From the NCBI GenBank assembly GCA_016196415.1, contig JACPXS010000124.1, positions 1-18,560 of the forward strand: a stretch of 18,560 nucleotides of DNA, read 5' to 3'. Shown in pieces: positions 1-9,372 of the stretch (positions are counted from its first letter, which is position 1; the number at the start of each line of letters is the position of its first letter). The DNA is from Candidatus Omnitrophota bacterium (GTDB lineage Bacteria > Omnitrophota > Koll11 > Aquiviventales > Aquiviventaceae). Below the pieces are notes generated by a model. It was not told the origin of the DNA. It saw only the letters and a program-made list of their open reading frames with translations, and searched no databases. Position numbers and translations under genes: made by a program.

Positions 1-2
1 AG

Positions 3-641
3 GCGATGCGGCAGATACGCCGCCAGAAAAGCTCCACGCTGCCATCCTCTTCGCGCCGGCAGGTGAAATTGTCCCGCGTGCTCTTGCCGCCCTGGGCCAC
101 CCGGGCCGGTCGGTTGCGCGCCCGCGTTGCCGTCGTCATGAGCGATCGCGCCGACGCCCCTGCCTTGGCACGGGCGAGGCGGGCCGGCGTCGCGGCGCAT
201 TCCATCGACCCCGCGCGCTATCCCACGCGCGCTGCGTATGAGCGCGCGCTCATCCGCGTGTGCGAAGCCGCTCGGATCCAGTGGGTGTGCCTCGCGGGAT
301 TCATGCGCGTCCTCTCGCCGGTGTTCGTCCGTCGCTATCGCAGCCGCATCCTCAACATTCACCCCGCGTTGCTGCCCGCGTTCCCCGGAGCGCACGCCGT
401 CCGCGATGCGCTCAGGTGGGGCGCGAAAGTGACCGGCGTCACGGTGCATCTCGTGGATGAGGCGGTGGATCACGGCCCGATTGTGCTGCAAGAGGCCCTT
501 GCGATTCGACCGAACGAGACCGAAGCGAGCGTGTTCGAGCGGCTTCACCGCATCGAGCACCGGCTCTATCCGAAAGCGATCGGGTTGGTGTTGGCAGGAC
601 GGGTGCGCGTGCGAGGACGGAGCGTCACGACGAGGTCGTGA
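3..641 (+). CDS. purN: Phosphoribosylglycinamide formyltransferase (PurN), 5' end missing or disrupted
   Basis: GAR transformylase moves a formyl group from 10-formyl-THF to GAR in cytosolic purine synthesis. The reading frame is open to the window edge; an in-frame ATG lies at 6. Counting from that ATG, the catalytic Asn-x-His of the family is in NIHPALLP (N117, H119) and the catalytic Asp in VDEAVDHGPI (D155). The GRLRARVAVVMSDRADA stretch is the usual strand after the first helix. The N-terminal phosphate-binding loop (normally SGxGSN) is not recognisable in this frame. The frame one base earlier reads KLHAAILFAPAGE (about 29-67), which resembles the missing first strand and loop, so a one-base indel near 60-70 is possible. 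The true start would then lie upstream of the window. The gene converges on the minus-strand lipoprotein 61 nt away. Family call is firm; integrity is not. Confidence 0.85.
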   Translation, partial: AMRQIRRQKSSTLPSSSRRQVKLSRVLLPPWATRAGRLRARVAVVMSDRADAPALARARRAGVAAHSIDPARYPTRAAYERALIRVCEAARIQWVCLAGFMRVLSPVFVRRYRSRILNIHPALLPAFPGAHAVRDALRWGAKVTGVTVHLVDEAVDHGPIVLQEALAIRPNETEASVFERLHRIEHRLYPKAIGLVLAGRVRVRGRSVTTRS

Positions 642-702
642 GCCGACGGTTCGTGAGAAGGATGGAGTGGGGCTTGACCGAAGCTCGCGGCGCCCGCCCG
701 AA

Positions 703-1536
703 CTATTTGAACAGCTCAAGCTGTGTTTTGGGAAGGAGGATGGTTCGGCCGGTCAGGGGATGGATGAGCCGGATGGCTTGGAACGATTGGAAGTGATAAC
801 TCGAGAGCACCCTGGCAATGATGTTGGTGGACGTCTGAAATACCTCCCGTATCGTCGCCTCATCCAGCCCGCCGCCTGTCGATGGGACGACGTTAAGCGT
901 AAACGCAAACTCGCCGTTCTCAAACCTGCCCCCGCACCGCCCCACGTTGGCCAGCCGTTTCAGTTGCGGCTCCTCCATGAGCGCGTGCTGGATCCGCCTG
1001 GCCAGCTGCCAGCTCAGGAACTCCTCGAGCCGGATATCTCGGGGGACGTACTGCTCAAGTGTCACGGGATTGGGGCTGAGCACATTCAGCTCAAAGATGG
1101 TGCGGGCGAAGATCTCCGGCGTATCGAGCATGTTCGCGTTTGCCCGGCGCACGTCGTCCACGTACCGGACCATCGTCACGTAGGCGCCGGGGATCTGCGG
1201 ATCCGAGATCAGCAGGACGTAGAACCGAGGCTCCGCATCCGTGCTGAGCAACACCCGATGGGTGGCGATCAAGACTTTCCGGGCCGCCTCATCGAACGAC
1301 GGGCCGATCGTGATCTGCTCCTCGTGTTGTGCCAGCGCGCCGGGATAGGCGAGATGGACCGCTAGCGTGTGGTCAATGAGCCGGACGGCGGCGTTGAGGC
1401 GGTCTCCCTGCAAAATCGTCTTCAGCGCCTCCGCGAGACGAGCCTTGGGGTAGGTCGGGCGGGTGTCGCAGCCGCTCACCAGCAGCAACGCGACTCCGGC
1501 CAGAGACAACAGCGGCGCGCGAAGACGTCGGTCCAT
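703..1536 (-). CDS. Hypothetical outer-membrane-type lipoprotein, partner of the FtsH-like gene
   Basis: 277 residues. The N-terminus has a short basic head (MDRRLR), a hydrophobic stretch and a lipobox LVSGC with the lipidated Cys at about position 23, so export and lipid anchoring are expected. The remainder is a mixed alpha/beta soluble domain with no catalytic motif I recognise. It has one spaced Cys in GRCGGRF and a C-terminal half containing TLNVVPSTGGGLDEATIREVF. It starts 14 nt after the stop of the FtsH-like gene on the same strand, with GAGG about 9 nt before its ATG, so the two are very probably co-transcribed. That position suggests a role in envelope quality control or as a partner or substrate of the protease; this is inference only. 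I do not recognise the family. Confidence 0.8.
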   Translation of the reverse strand: MDRRLRAPLLSLAGVALLLVSGCDTRPTYPKARLAEALKTILQGDRLNAAVRLIDHTLAVHLAYPGALAQHEEQITIGPSFDEAARKVLIATHRVLLSTDAEPRFYVLLISDPQIPGAYVTMVRYVDDVRRANANMLDTPEIFARTIFELNVLSPNPVTLEQYVPRDIRLEEFLSWQLARRIQHALMEEPQLKRLANVGRCGGRFENGEFAFTLNVVPSTGGGLDEATIREVFQTSTNIIARVLSSYHFQSFQAIRLIHPLTGRTILLPKTQLELFK

Positions 1537-1550
1537 CGGAGGAACCTCAG

Positions 1551-3278
1551 TTAGGACGGGCTTGGCGTGGCGGGTGCGGAGGGCCCTGGCGTGCTGTCGG
1601 CCGCCGCAGGGAGCGGCAAGGTGCGCTGCCGGCCGTACTCGGCAAAGATCGCTTCGATGTCGTCGTATTCCAGCTCGTTGCGTCGCAAGAGCTCATCCTT
1701 GAATCGTTCGAGCAGCGCCTCCTCCCGCCGAAGCATCTCCTCCACGTCCTTTACGCACTCTTGGAGAATCCGGTAGGTTTCATTGTTGAGTTTTTCTTTG
1801 ACGCCGTCCGAGAGCTGGTCGCTGGACCCGCCGCCTCTGAACCGCCACGATTCCAAGAGGACGGTGTAGTCTCCGATGAAGCCGTTGGCGCCCATCCCCA
1901 GCCGCCACACCATCTGGTGGGCGGTTTCCATGGCGTGCTGGAAGTCGCTGCTCACGCCGTCGGAGGTCGAGCCGCACTTCAACTTCTCCGCGACGTAGCC
2001 GGCCAACGCGACTTTGATGTTGCCCACGATTCGGTCCCGGCTGGCCAGCTTCAGTTCTTCGCGCGGGACATGATAGACGACCCCGTGCGTCCCTCCCCGT
2101 CGCGAGACGATGGAGGCTTTGAACACGTCATCCGTGGGGTGGAGCAGGTACGTCGTGATCAAATGGCCCGCCTCGTGGTACGCGACCCGCCGACGCTCAT
2201 CCGGGTTGAGCCGCTGGTGGATCTTGAATCCGAGATCCACGCGCTCCAGCGCTTCCGACAAGTCTCGGTACGTGATCAGCGCATGGCGGTTTCTCGTGGC
2301 GATGAGCGCGGACTCTTTCACGATGTTTTCGATGTCGGCCGGGGACTTCCACACGGAGCGGCGCGCCAGGCGGGCGATATCAATCGACGTCTCCGCCTTG
2401 ACCTTCCCGAGGTAGAACCGGTAGAGTTTTTCGCGATCCTCAAGCCCGGGACGGTCCACGTAGATCTTCCGATCCAGCCGTCCAGGACGGAGCAGGGCGG
2501 GATCGAGGACGCTCTCGCTGGCGTTGGTGGCGCCGATGACGACGACGTTGTACCGCTGGCTCTCCAACCCGTCCATTTGGACGAGCAGCTCGTTCACCGT
2601 ATTGTTGCGCTCCGTCTGCGCGCCAAACCCCAGGTCGGCGCCGCGCGAGGTGCCCACCGCGTCGAGCTCGTCAATGAAGATGATGCAGCCCCCTTCCAGC
2701 CGGGCGAGCTGCTGCGCTTTCTGGAAGATCTTCCGCACGCGGGCCGGCCCGGTGCCCACGAACACTTCGATGAACTCTGAGCCGGAGATGGAAAGAAACG
2801 GCAGCGCCGTTTCGGTGGCGATGGATTTGGCGAGGTACGTCTTCCCGCATCCAGGGGGGCCGGACAACAGGACTCCGCGCAGGACCTTGCCGCCGATCTG
2901 CTCCACCTTGGCGTGATCCTTCAGCAGCTCGACGACCTCCCAGGCTTCCTGCTTGGCCTCTTCCATGCCGATGACGTCGCTCCACTTGACGTTGATCTGG
3001 TCGCCCTTGACGCGTCCCTTGGAGATCTTGCTGAAACTGCCGCCGCCGTAGTGGAGCCAATAGAGCATGAGGATGAAGATGCCGGCGTACAGGATCGACT
3101 GGATCGGGGTCATGGCGAACAGCGCCATGAGGTAGGTTCGCTGGTACGAATCGATCTGGGACAGGGCGAGCACCGGCCACACGAGCGAGATCGCCAGTCC
3201 GATGGCCAGCGCGACCTTAATCCAATGCAGCTCCCAGAGGATCCGCAGCTTCTCGAGGGCAGTGCGTTGGCGTTTCAT
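1551..3278 (-). CDS. ftsH: FtsH-like membrane-bound AAA+ zinc metalloprotease with minimal periplasmic loop
   Basis: 575 residues. ATP-dependent protease that would extract and degrade membrane and cytosolic proteins. Two N-terminal membrane segments (about 21-39 and 61-77) are separated by only about 20 residues, whereas standard FtsH carries a periplasmic domain of roughly 70. The AAA domain follows: Walker A GPPGCGKT (140-147), pore motif FIEVFVG (169-175), Walker B CIIFIDELDA (198-207), and second region of homology ending RPGRLDR with arginine fingers R267 and R270. The M41 protease domain has HEAGH (368-372) and the third zinc ligand D445 in TSDGVSSDFQHA. All catalytic residues are present. 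A Pro/Ser/Ala-rich tail (about 554-575) is unusual. A strong promoter places the transcript start 2-4 nt from the ATG. The gene is followed by a lipoprotein gene. It may be a second, specialised FtsH rather than the housekeeping copy. Confidence 0.93.
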   Translation of the reverse strand: MKRQRTALEKLRILWELHWIKVALAIGLAISLVWPVLALSQIDSYQRTYLMALFAMTPIQSILYAGIFILMLYWLHYGGGSFSKISKGRVKGDQINVKWSDVIGMEEAKQEAWEVVELLKDHAKVEQIGGKVLRGVLLSGPPGCGKTYLAKSIATETALPFLSISGSEFIEVFVGTGPARVRKIFQKAQQLARLEGGCIIFIDELDAVGTSRGADLGFGAQTERNNTVNELLVQMDGLESQRYNVVVIGATNASESVLDPALLRPGRLDRKIYVDRPGLEDREKLYRFYLGKVKAETSIDIARLARRSVWKSPADIENIVKESALIATRNRHALITYRDLSEALERVDLGFKIHQRLNPDERRRVAYHEAGHLITTYLLHPTDDVFKASIVSRRGGTHGVVYHVPREELKLASRDRIVGNIKVALAGYVAEKLKCGSTSDGVSSDFQHAMETAHQMVWRLGMGANGFIGDYTVLLESWRFRGGGSSDQLSDGVKEKLNNETYRILQECVKDVEEMLRREEALLERFKDELLRRNELEYDDIEAIFAEYGRQRTLPLPAAADSTPGPSAPATPSPS

Positions 3279-3287
3279 ACCAGTATA

Positions 3288-3317
3288 ACTATAGCACGCC
3301 TAAGAGAGCGATGTCAA
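3288..3317 (-). promoter_or_regulatory. Sigma70-type promoter of the ftsH-like operon
   Basis: On the minus strand, a consensus -35 TTGACA (3317-3312), an 18-nt spacer and -10 TATAGT (3293-3288). The start point expected 6-7 nt downstream falls at about 3282-3280, while the ATG is at 3278, so the mRNA would have almost no leader and no Shine-Dalgarno sequence. Confidence 0.75.
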
Positions 3318-3366
3318 CGATCCGTCGTGTCTTGTTATTGTTACTCAATCTTTAATAATCACTTAA

Positions 3367-5000
<1,634 letters not shown>

Positions 5001-5001
<1 letters not shown>

Positions 5002-5309
5002 TGGATGGGGAGGCTAGGCGCCGGATTCCTTGGATCGTCGCGATCCTGATGGCGGGATTCGCGCTGTTCGGTTCTGGGCTGGCGGACCTGGCGCGTCTTT
5101 CATGGCTTCAGTGGAAGTTGGAGCGTCAGCTCTCATCCCTGGCGGTTGAGCGGGAGCGCCTGAGCCAGGAACAGCAGCGGTTGGAATCTGACCCCGCCTA
5201 TCTCGAGGGCTTCATCCGCACCACGTTTAAAGTGGCCGCACCCGGAGAGTACGTGATTCCCTTGGCCTCTGCCCGCCCAAGTGCTTCCAGCGGCGAGCGC
5301 GGCCGATGA
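5001..5309 (+). CDS. ftsB: FtsB/DivIC-type septum formation initiator protein
   Basis: 102 residues. Members of this family are bitopic membrane proteins of the divisome that bridge early and late division proteins. Architecture matches: a short basic N-terminus, one membrane segment (about 11-29), a charged coiled-coil-like helix (about 34-64, ERQLSSLAVERERLSQEQQR), then the family's conserved patch ESDPAYLEGFIRTTFKVAAPGEYVI. Its ATG overlaps the eno stop (TGATG), and eno-ftsB is a common bacterial gene order. The C-terminal 15 residues are low complexity. Family identity is by architecture and neighbourhood rather than a catalytic signature. Confidence 0.85.
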
Positions 5310-5312
5310 CCA

Positions 5313-5341
5313 TTGATTTCCTCCGCCGCGGCTCCTATAAT
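5313..5341 (+). promoter_or_regulatory. Promoter of the initiator tRNA gene
   Basis: TTGATT (5313-5318), 17-nt spacer, perfect TATAAT (5336-5341). Start expected near 5348, 13 nt before the mature tRNA. It sits immediately after the ftsB stop, so the tRNA has its own strong promoter. Confidence 0.75.
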
Positions 5342-5360
5342 GCCTTCCAGGCTCTTTCAC

Positions 5361-5501
<141 letters not shown>

Positions 5502-5600
5502 CGAGCGATGGTGAGCGAGGCCAAAAGGCCGAGTCGAACCAGAGTCGAGGGGCTCCCCAGAGGGAGTTCCGGCACTTGGCCGTAGCCCTCTTGTGGTCTC

Positions 5601-5622
5601 CGTGCTAACGGCGTGCTAACGC
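5601..5622 (+). repeat. Tandem 11-bp motif, copy A (possible integrase arm-type sites)
   Basis: CGTGCTAACGG followed directly by CGTGCTAACGC. The same pair recurs at 9373-9394 and, with one change, at 9099-9120. About 40 nt upstream are also shared with the 9373 copy (a GAGGG...CCCTC hairpin, here decayed). The 11-bp period is one helical turn, as in phage integrase arm sites. Confidence 0.7.
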
Positions 5623-5687
5623 AAGAGGCCGAACCAATCTGCAAGACCCACCACCAGCAGCAACGAAAGACAGGGCGTGGATCAGTA

Positions 5688-5719
5688 GGTCACAGGTTCA
5701 AATCCCACCGCCCCGACCA
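5688..5719 (+). pseudogene. Decayed 3' fragment of a second tRNA, probably tRNA-Pro
   Basis: Reads GGTCACAGGTTCAAATCC then CACCGCCCCGACCA. The acceptor 3' strand CGCCCCG, A73 and an encoded CCA match many bacterial tRNA-Pro genes. The T-stem (ACAGG versus CCCAC) has three mismatches and no 5' half exists, so it is not functional. It is probably the scar of an element that carried or targeted tRNA-Pro. The rest of 5720-5811 shows nothing I can name. Confidence 0.55.
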
Positions 5720-5811
5720 TTTGTTGTCTGTGATAGTTGTCGTTCACGGTAGAGCAGCTTCGTAAACAGCGGGCCGTCGCCCCAGTTTTTTTGTCGGTAA
5801 GTAATAGCGAG

Positions 5812-5846
5812 AACACCAGTTACGGTTTGTCGTAACTGGTGTTTTT
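5812..5846. terminator. Intrinsic terminator-like hairpin at the end of the M16 gene
   Basis: Perfect 13-bp stem (5812-5824 with 5831-5843) and a 6-nt loop. On the plus strand a T-run follows (5842-5846); on the minus strand only TT follows. It lies 12 nt beyond the M16 stop, so it probably serves that gene despite the better U-tract facing the other way; it may act in both directions. Confidence 0.65.
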
Positions 5847-5858
5847 GCTTCCGACCTG

Positions 5859-8800
5859 CTATTTCACGAAGATATCTTTCAGCGTCAGCTTGTGGACTGA
5901 GTCCACATTGGCAATCTGCTCGAGCGCGACCTTGTCCAAATCTCCGACAATGGAAATGTGCGCAGCCTTATTGCTGACGTGCCGCCGGTAGAAGTCCTGA
6001 AGATCGTCCAGCTCTAGCCGGTCCAGCTCGCTCAGCACGTCCGGAATGGGATCCCGCTCATAACCCCGGGTCTCCCAGGCCTGTACGGCATCTGGGATGT
6101 TGCGAAAAAACCGCCGGCGATACCGAAGTTTTGACACCAGGGTATGCTTGGTTTCCTTGAAGAGTTTCTTGGATTGCGGGACTTCCGCCAGCAGCGCGCG
6201 CACGGCATTGATGACCGCCGAGGCTTTTTCCGCCTGACAGCTAAACCCGATGATTACACTGCTCTCATCCTGCGGCTTCGGTCCTACACCATAGGATGCG
6301 CTGACGGAGTAGACGGCACCCAGCGCTTCACGGATCCTCTGAAAGATGAGGCTATCCATTCCCACGGAGAAATACTCATTGAACAGAAGCACCACCGGAT
6401 GCTTGATGGGATTGATGGGATCGGCCGGCAATTCGATCAACACATGGGCTTGGATGAGCTTCTGGTCGACCGCCATGACGACGGAGCGATCCGGGGCTTC
6501 CATGCGGTACGGCTGGTAGGCAGGGGTTGGAGCTAGAGGGGCGTGTGGGCGATGGTGACGCCGCAAGATCTTGACGAGTTCCTCGGGACTGAGCGACCCG
6601 GAATAAGTCATGGTGTGCTCGTAGGACAGGACCCCTCGCATCAGGCCGACCAATTCATCAACGGTGAGCGCCTTTAACGCATTGTACGACAGAGCCCGAA
6701 GATATAGAGAGCGTTCGCGCTGCGTATTGTAGGCATGGAGGGCGGTGAGAATCTGCCAGGGATCCCGTTGCGCATACTGTCGATCGTGGACGAGATATTC
6801 AATCACGTCCTCGAGCCGGCTCGGCGTAGAGCGTGGTCTGGAGATCCAGTCCATCATCAGCTTGTGGGACTCCGAGAAATGTTCATCGGTGCCTGACAGG
6901 ACAAAGCGTATTTTCTGCCCGCTCGCGGATACCGACAGGTCGGTCCCTAGCTCCAAGAGACGCCGGTCGAGCTGATACTGAAGCAGAGAGGGCGTATCCG
7001 CCCATTCCCAGAGATCTTCAATAACAGGCCAGCGCGAATCATGTTGGGCTCCGGTCTCCACGGAGATGGTGAACTGGAACAGCGAGTTGAATGGATTGTG
7101 CACATAGTACAGCCGAGATCCTGGCGCGTACTCAAGTTTTCGGTACTCCCGGCCTTCCTGGAGCGTGATGGGAGGAGCGTCCGGCACCGGCATGGCGAGG
7201 ACGCGCTCCGCGAACGCCGAACGCTCGGCCACATCAATCGAGGTGTTAGGGAGTTTGTCCCGGGGCACATCAGGCACCGAGCGTTGTCCCGGCTGAAGGT
7301 AGCCCATCACCAAGCGGTTACCAAAGTACTGGCTTGCCACTTTGCCTACATCGTGTTTGGTGACCGTGCGGATCTGCTCAAACTGCTCGTGAAGGGGTCG
7401 CCAGACATCTCGTTCGAGGAACGATTCCCGGATGAGCGAGACGCGCCCCGCATTCGTCTCCAGGCGGCTGATCAGGGCGGTGCGAGATTGTAAGATGGCG
7501 GTCCTCAGGAGATCGTCGCCGAATGCCCCACGCTTCACGAGGTCAAGTTGGGCCAAAACGAGATCCGCGACGTTGTTCAACGACTGGCCGGCATTCGGTG
7601 AAGCTTTCAGGTACTGTACCCCGTAGTCATGATGTTGCGTGACGAATGAGGTGACTGTTCGCACTCGCCCGGGTGTTGAGAGGTTATCGTCCAGAAGTCC
7701 GGAGTCCGAGTTCTGAAGAATGAGGTCAATCACACCGATGACGGGAGCGTCCGAATTCGATGCGGGCGGAGTGCGGAATCCTATCAAGACGAATGGCTCT
7801 TTTTGGGTGCTGAGCATCGTCACCGTGGCAGGGCCTTCCGGAACCGATTCCTGCCACACCGGTGGTGCTGGAAGCGGTCGGGCTTCCCACGCAGAGAAAT
7901 ATTTTTCCAGAAGCGCGATGGTAGAACGAGGATCGATATCTCCGGACATAATGATGGCCATATTACCCGGGACATACTGGGCGGCATAAAAATCGCTGAT
8001 GGCCTTCAACGACGGGTATCGGAGATGGTCGAGGCTTCCGAGCGTCGAGCGGCCGTAGGGGTGACCGCCGGCGAGAGTCGCGTCGACCTGGGAGCGGAGC
8101 TGCTCCACGTCAGAGTCAAGTTCCTCGTACTTCTCCTCAAGGACAACCTGCAGCTCGTTCAGGAAGAGCCGGAATCGGGGGTGCCGGAAGCGGTCTGCTT
8201 CGAGCATCGCCCACTGCTCGAGCCGATTCGCGGGCACCTCGATCTCATACACAGTGGCATCCAGAGAGGTGTACGCGTTCATATCGCTGGCTCCAAGGGA
8301 TTCGTAGACTCTGGACAGTTCATTGGGGATGGCGAAGCGGTCAGCCTCTCGGGACGCGGCCAAGATCGCCTCATACAAGCTGGGCCGCGTTGTTTCGGAG
8401 CCAAGCCGATACGATTCGAAGAGGTCATTGAGGCGGGCCAAGTACGGTTGCTCCGCATCAGCATCAATGGTTCCGAGTGACGCCGATCCCTTGAATAGCA
8501 GATGCTCGAGGAAATGGGCAAGGCCTGTGGCATCGACCGGATCATGTTTGCTGCCTGCGCGAACGACGATCTCCGCGTGCACCGTGGGATCGGCATGGTT
8601 CTCCGTCAGAAAGATGGTCAGGCCGTTGGGTAGCCGATGGACGTGCACGTCCATCTCCTGAGTGAGAGGCGGCACCGACATGCGTTTCGAGCGGATGGCG
8701 TTGAAGATCACCATGCCCGCAACGATGAGCAGTGCGGACGCGGTCAATGCCAACGGGCCGGCCCACTCGTGCCGTCTGCGCAGGTGGTCTACGATGCGCT

Positions 8801-8930
8801 GGGCCTGCGGCGTGTTCCACGGAATCTGGTCGCACCCTGGGCAGGCGAAAGACCAACTCAGGACGGACCTGCCACAAGCGGGGCAGACAGATTGGTCGAT
8901 TTGGTCAGGCATAATTTGAATGGCGGTCAC
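5859..8930 (-). CDS. Membrane-anchored M16 zinc metallopeptidase with N-terminal zinc ribbon
   Basis: 1023 residues from GTG 8930; an in-frame ATG at 8912 would give 1017. Neither has a good ribosome site. The order is: a four-Cys zinc ribbon CPAC...CPGC (C16, C19, C30, C33), one membrane helix (about 58-78), then two M16 halves. The active half has the inverted zinc motif HFLEH (139-143) with third ligand E265/E266 in VVLEEKYEE. About 50 helical residues are inserted between the motif and NAYTS, as in some large bacterial M16 proteins. The second half (about 590-1023) lacks HxxEH and would close the clamp over peptide substrates. The ribbon should sit in the cytoplasm and the protease outside. 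It is flanked by tRNA-fMet repeat copies, so it was probably acquired. Biological substrate unknown. Confidence 0.92.
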   Translation of the reverse strand: MTAIQIMPDQIDQSVCPACGRSVLSWSFACPGCDQIPWNTPQAQRIVDHLRRRHEWAGPLALTASALLIVAGMVIFNAIRSKRMSVPPLTQEMDVHVHRLPNGLTIFLTENHADPTVHAEIVVRAGSKHDPVDATGLAHFLEHLLFKGSASLGTIDADAEQPYLARLNDLFESYRLGSETTRPSLYEAILAASREADRFAIPNELSRVYESLGASDMNAYTSLDATVYEIEVPANRLEQWAMLEADRFRHPRFRLFLNELQVVLEEKYEELDSDVEQLRSQVDATLAGGHPYGRSTLGSLDHLRYPSLKAISDFYAAQYVPGNMAIIMSGDIDPRSTIALLEKYFSAWEARPLPAPPVWQESVPEGPATVTMLSTQKEPFVLIGFRTPPASNSDAPVIGVIDLILQNSDSGLLDDNLSTPGRVRTVTSFVTQHHDYGVQYLKASPNAGQSLNNVADLVLAQLDLVKRGAFGDDLLRTAILQSRTALISRLETNAGRVSLIRESFLERDVWRPLHEQFEQIRTVTKHDVGKVASQYFGNRLVMGYLQPGQRSVPDVPRDKLPNTSIDVAERSAFAERVLAMPVPDAPPITLQEGREYRKLEYAPGSRLYYVHNPFNSLFQFTISVETGAQHDSRWPVIEDLWEWADTPSLLQYQLDRRLLELGTDLSVSASGQKIRFVLSGTDEHFSESHKLMMDWISRPRSTPSRLEDVIEYLVHDRQYAQRDPWQILTALHAYNTQRERSLYLRALSYNALKALTVDELVGLMRGVLSYEHTMTYSGSLSPEELVKILRRHHRPHAPLAPTPAYQPYRMEAPDRSVVMAVDQKLIQAHVLIELPADPINPIKHPVVLLFNEYFSVGMDSLIFQRIREALGAVYSVSASYGVGPKPQDESSVIIGFSCQAEKASAVINAVRALLAEVPQSKKLFKETKHTLVSKLRYRRRFFRNIPDAVQAWETRGYERDPIPDVLSELDRLELDDLQDFYRRHVSNKAAHISIVGDLDKVALEQIANVDSVHKLTLKDIFVK

Positions 8931-8954
8931 ACGGGGACAAAATCCACCCTCCAG

Positions 8955-8960
8955 ATTATA
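8955..8960 (-). promoter_or_regulatory. -10 element upstream of the M16 gene
   Basis: Perfect TATAAT on the minus strand, about 25 nt before GTG 8930. The -35 position (TTTCGT near 8983-8978) is poor, so the promoter may need an activator or have another -35. Confidence 0.4.
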
Positions 8961-9022
8961 TCCTGACCGGATGCGCTACGAAAGCGAAGAAAGGCGGTGA
9001 AACCGGACAGACAAGACAAGGT

Positions 9023-9077
9023 GACAAGGTGACAGTCACCCACGGACAAGGTGGGACAAGGTGACAGTCACCCACGG
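9023..9077. repeat. Two 23-bp direct repeats, each holding the palindrome GGTGACAGTCACC
   Basis: Copies at 9023-9045 and 9055-9077, 32 bp apart. Each contains a perfect 6-1-6 inverted repeat (9028-9040 and 9060-9072). They lie about 65-120 bp upstream of the M16 -10 element. They could be operators or an extragenic repeat of the REP type; they cannot be distinguished here. Confidence 0.75.
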
Positions 9078-9098
9078 GACAGGCATTTGGGGTAGTTG

Positions 9099-9120
9099 CG
9101 TGCTAACGGTGTGCTAACGC
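9099..9120 (+). repeat. Tandem 11-bp motif, copy C
   Basis: CGTGCTAACGG then TGTGCTAACGC, one base different from the copies at 5601 and 9373. It lies 159 bp upstream of the 41-bp tRNA-fMet core at 9280. The stretch 9121-9279 between them has no supported gene. Confidence 0.65.
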
Positions 9121-9279
9121 AACCGGCTTCACCAGCGTCGATCAGCATCAACCACCCGCAAGACGACCCAGGACAGCTCGCAGGTCCTTCTCACATAAGG
9201 GGAAGCAGAGCAACCAGCAGCCATCAAGAGCAACACGACCGGAGGCGGAACGAGAGGCTTTGGCGGCCCTGGATTAGCG

Positions 9280-9320
9280 CATAACCCGAAGGTCGTTGGT
9301 TCAAATCCAACCCCCGCTAC
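9280..9320 (+). repeat. 41-bp exact copy of the tRNA-fMet 3' end (att-like core)
   Basis: Identical to 5395-5435, beginning precisely at the CAT anticodon and ending one base past A73. Sequence diverges on both sides. An anticodon-loop-to-3'-end duplication is the usual product of tyrosine-integrase insertion at a tRNA gene. Confidence 0.9.
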
Positions 9321-9333
9321 CATTCGTCCCCGA

Positions 9334-9366
9334 GAGGGTTCCGGCATTCCGCCGGGGCCCTCTTTT
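9334..9366 (+). terminator. Intrinsic terminator after the tRNA-fMet fragment
   Basis: Stem GAGGGTTCCGGC (9334-9345) pairs with GCCGGGGCCCTC (9351-9362) through ten Watson-Crick and two G-T pairs, with loop ATTCC and a TTTT tail. A decayed version sits before the 5601 arm motif. Confidence 0.75.
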
Positions 9367-9372
9367 GGCCTC

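Noticed and set aside
457..1365. Long plus-strand frame of 302 codons opposite the lipoprotein gene
   Set aside because: Antisense to a gene with a clear lipobox, ribosome site and operon context; its composition is Arg/Gln/Asp-rich, typical of a shadow frame.
9023..9077. CRISPR array
   Set aside because: Only two repeat units, a 9-bp spacer between them and no cas genes; the repeat is palindromic operator- or REP-like.
9096..9284. Plus-strand 62-codon frame beginning at the arm-type motif
   Set aside because: No ribosome site and low-complexity composition; at best the decayed end of an integrase gene, which is noted under the arm-motif finding.
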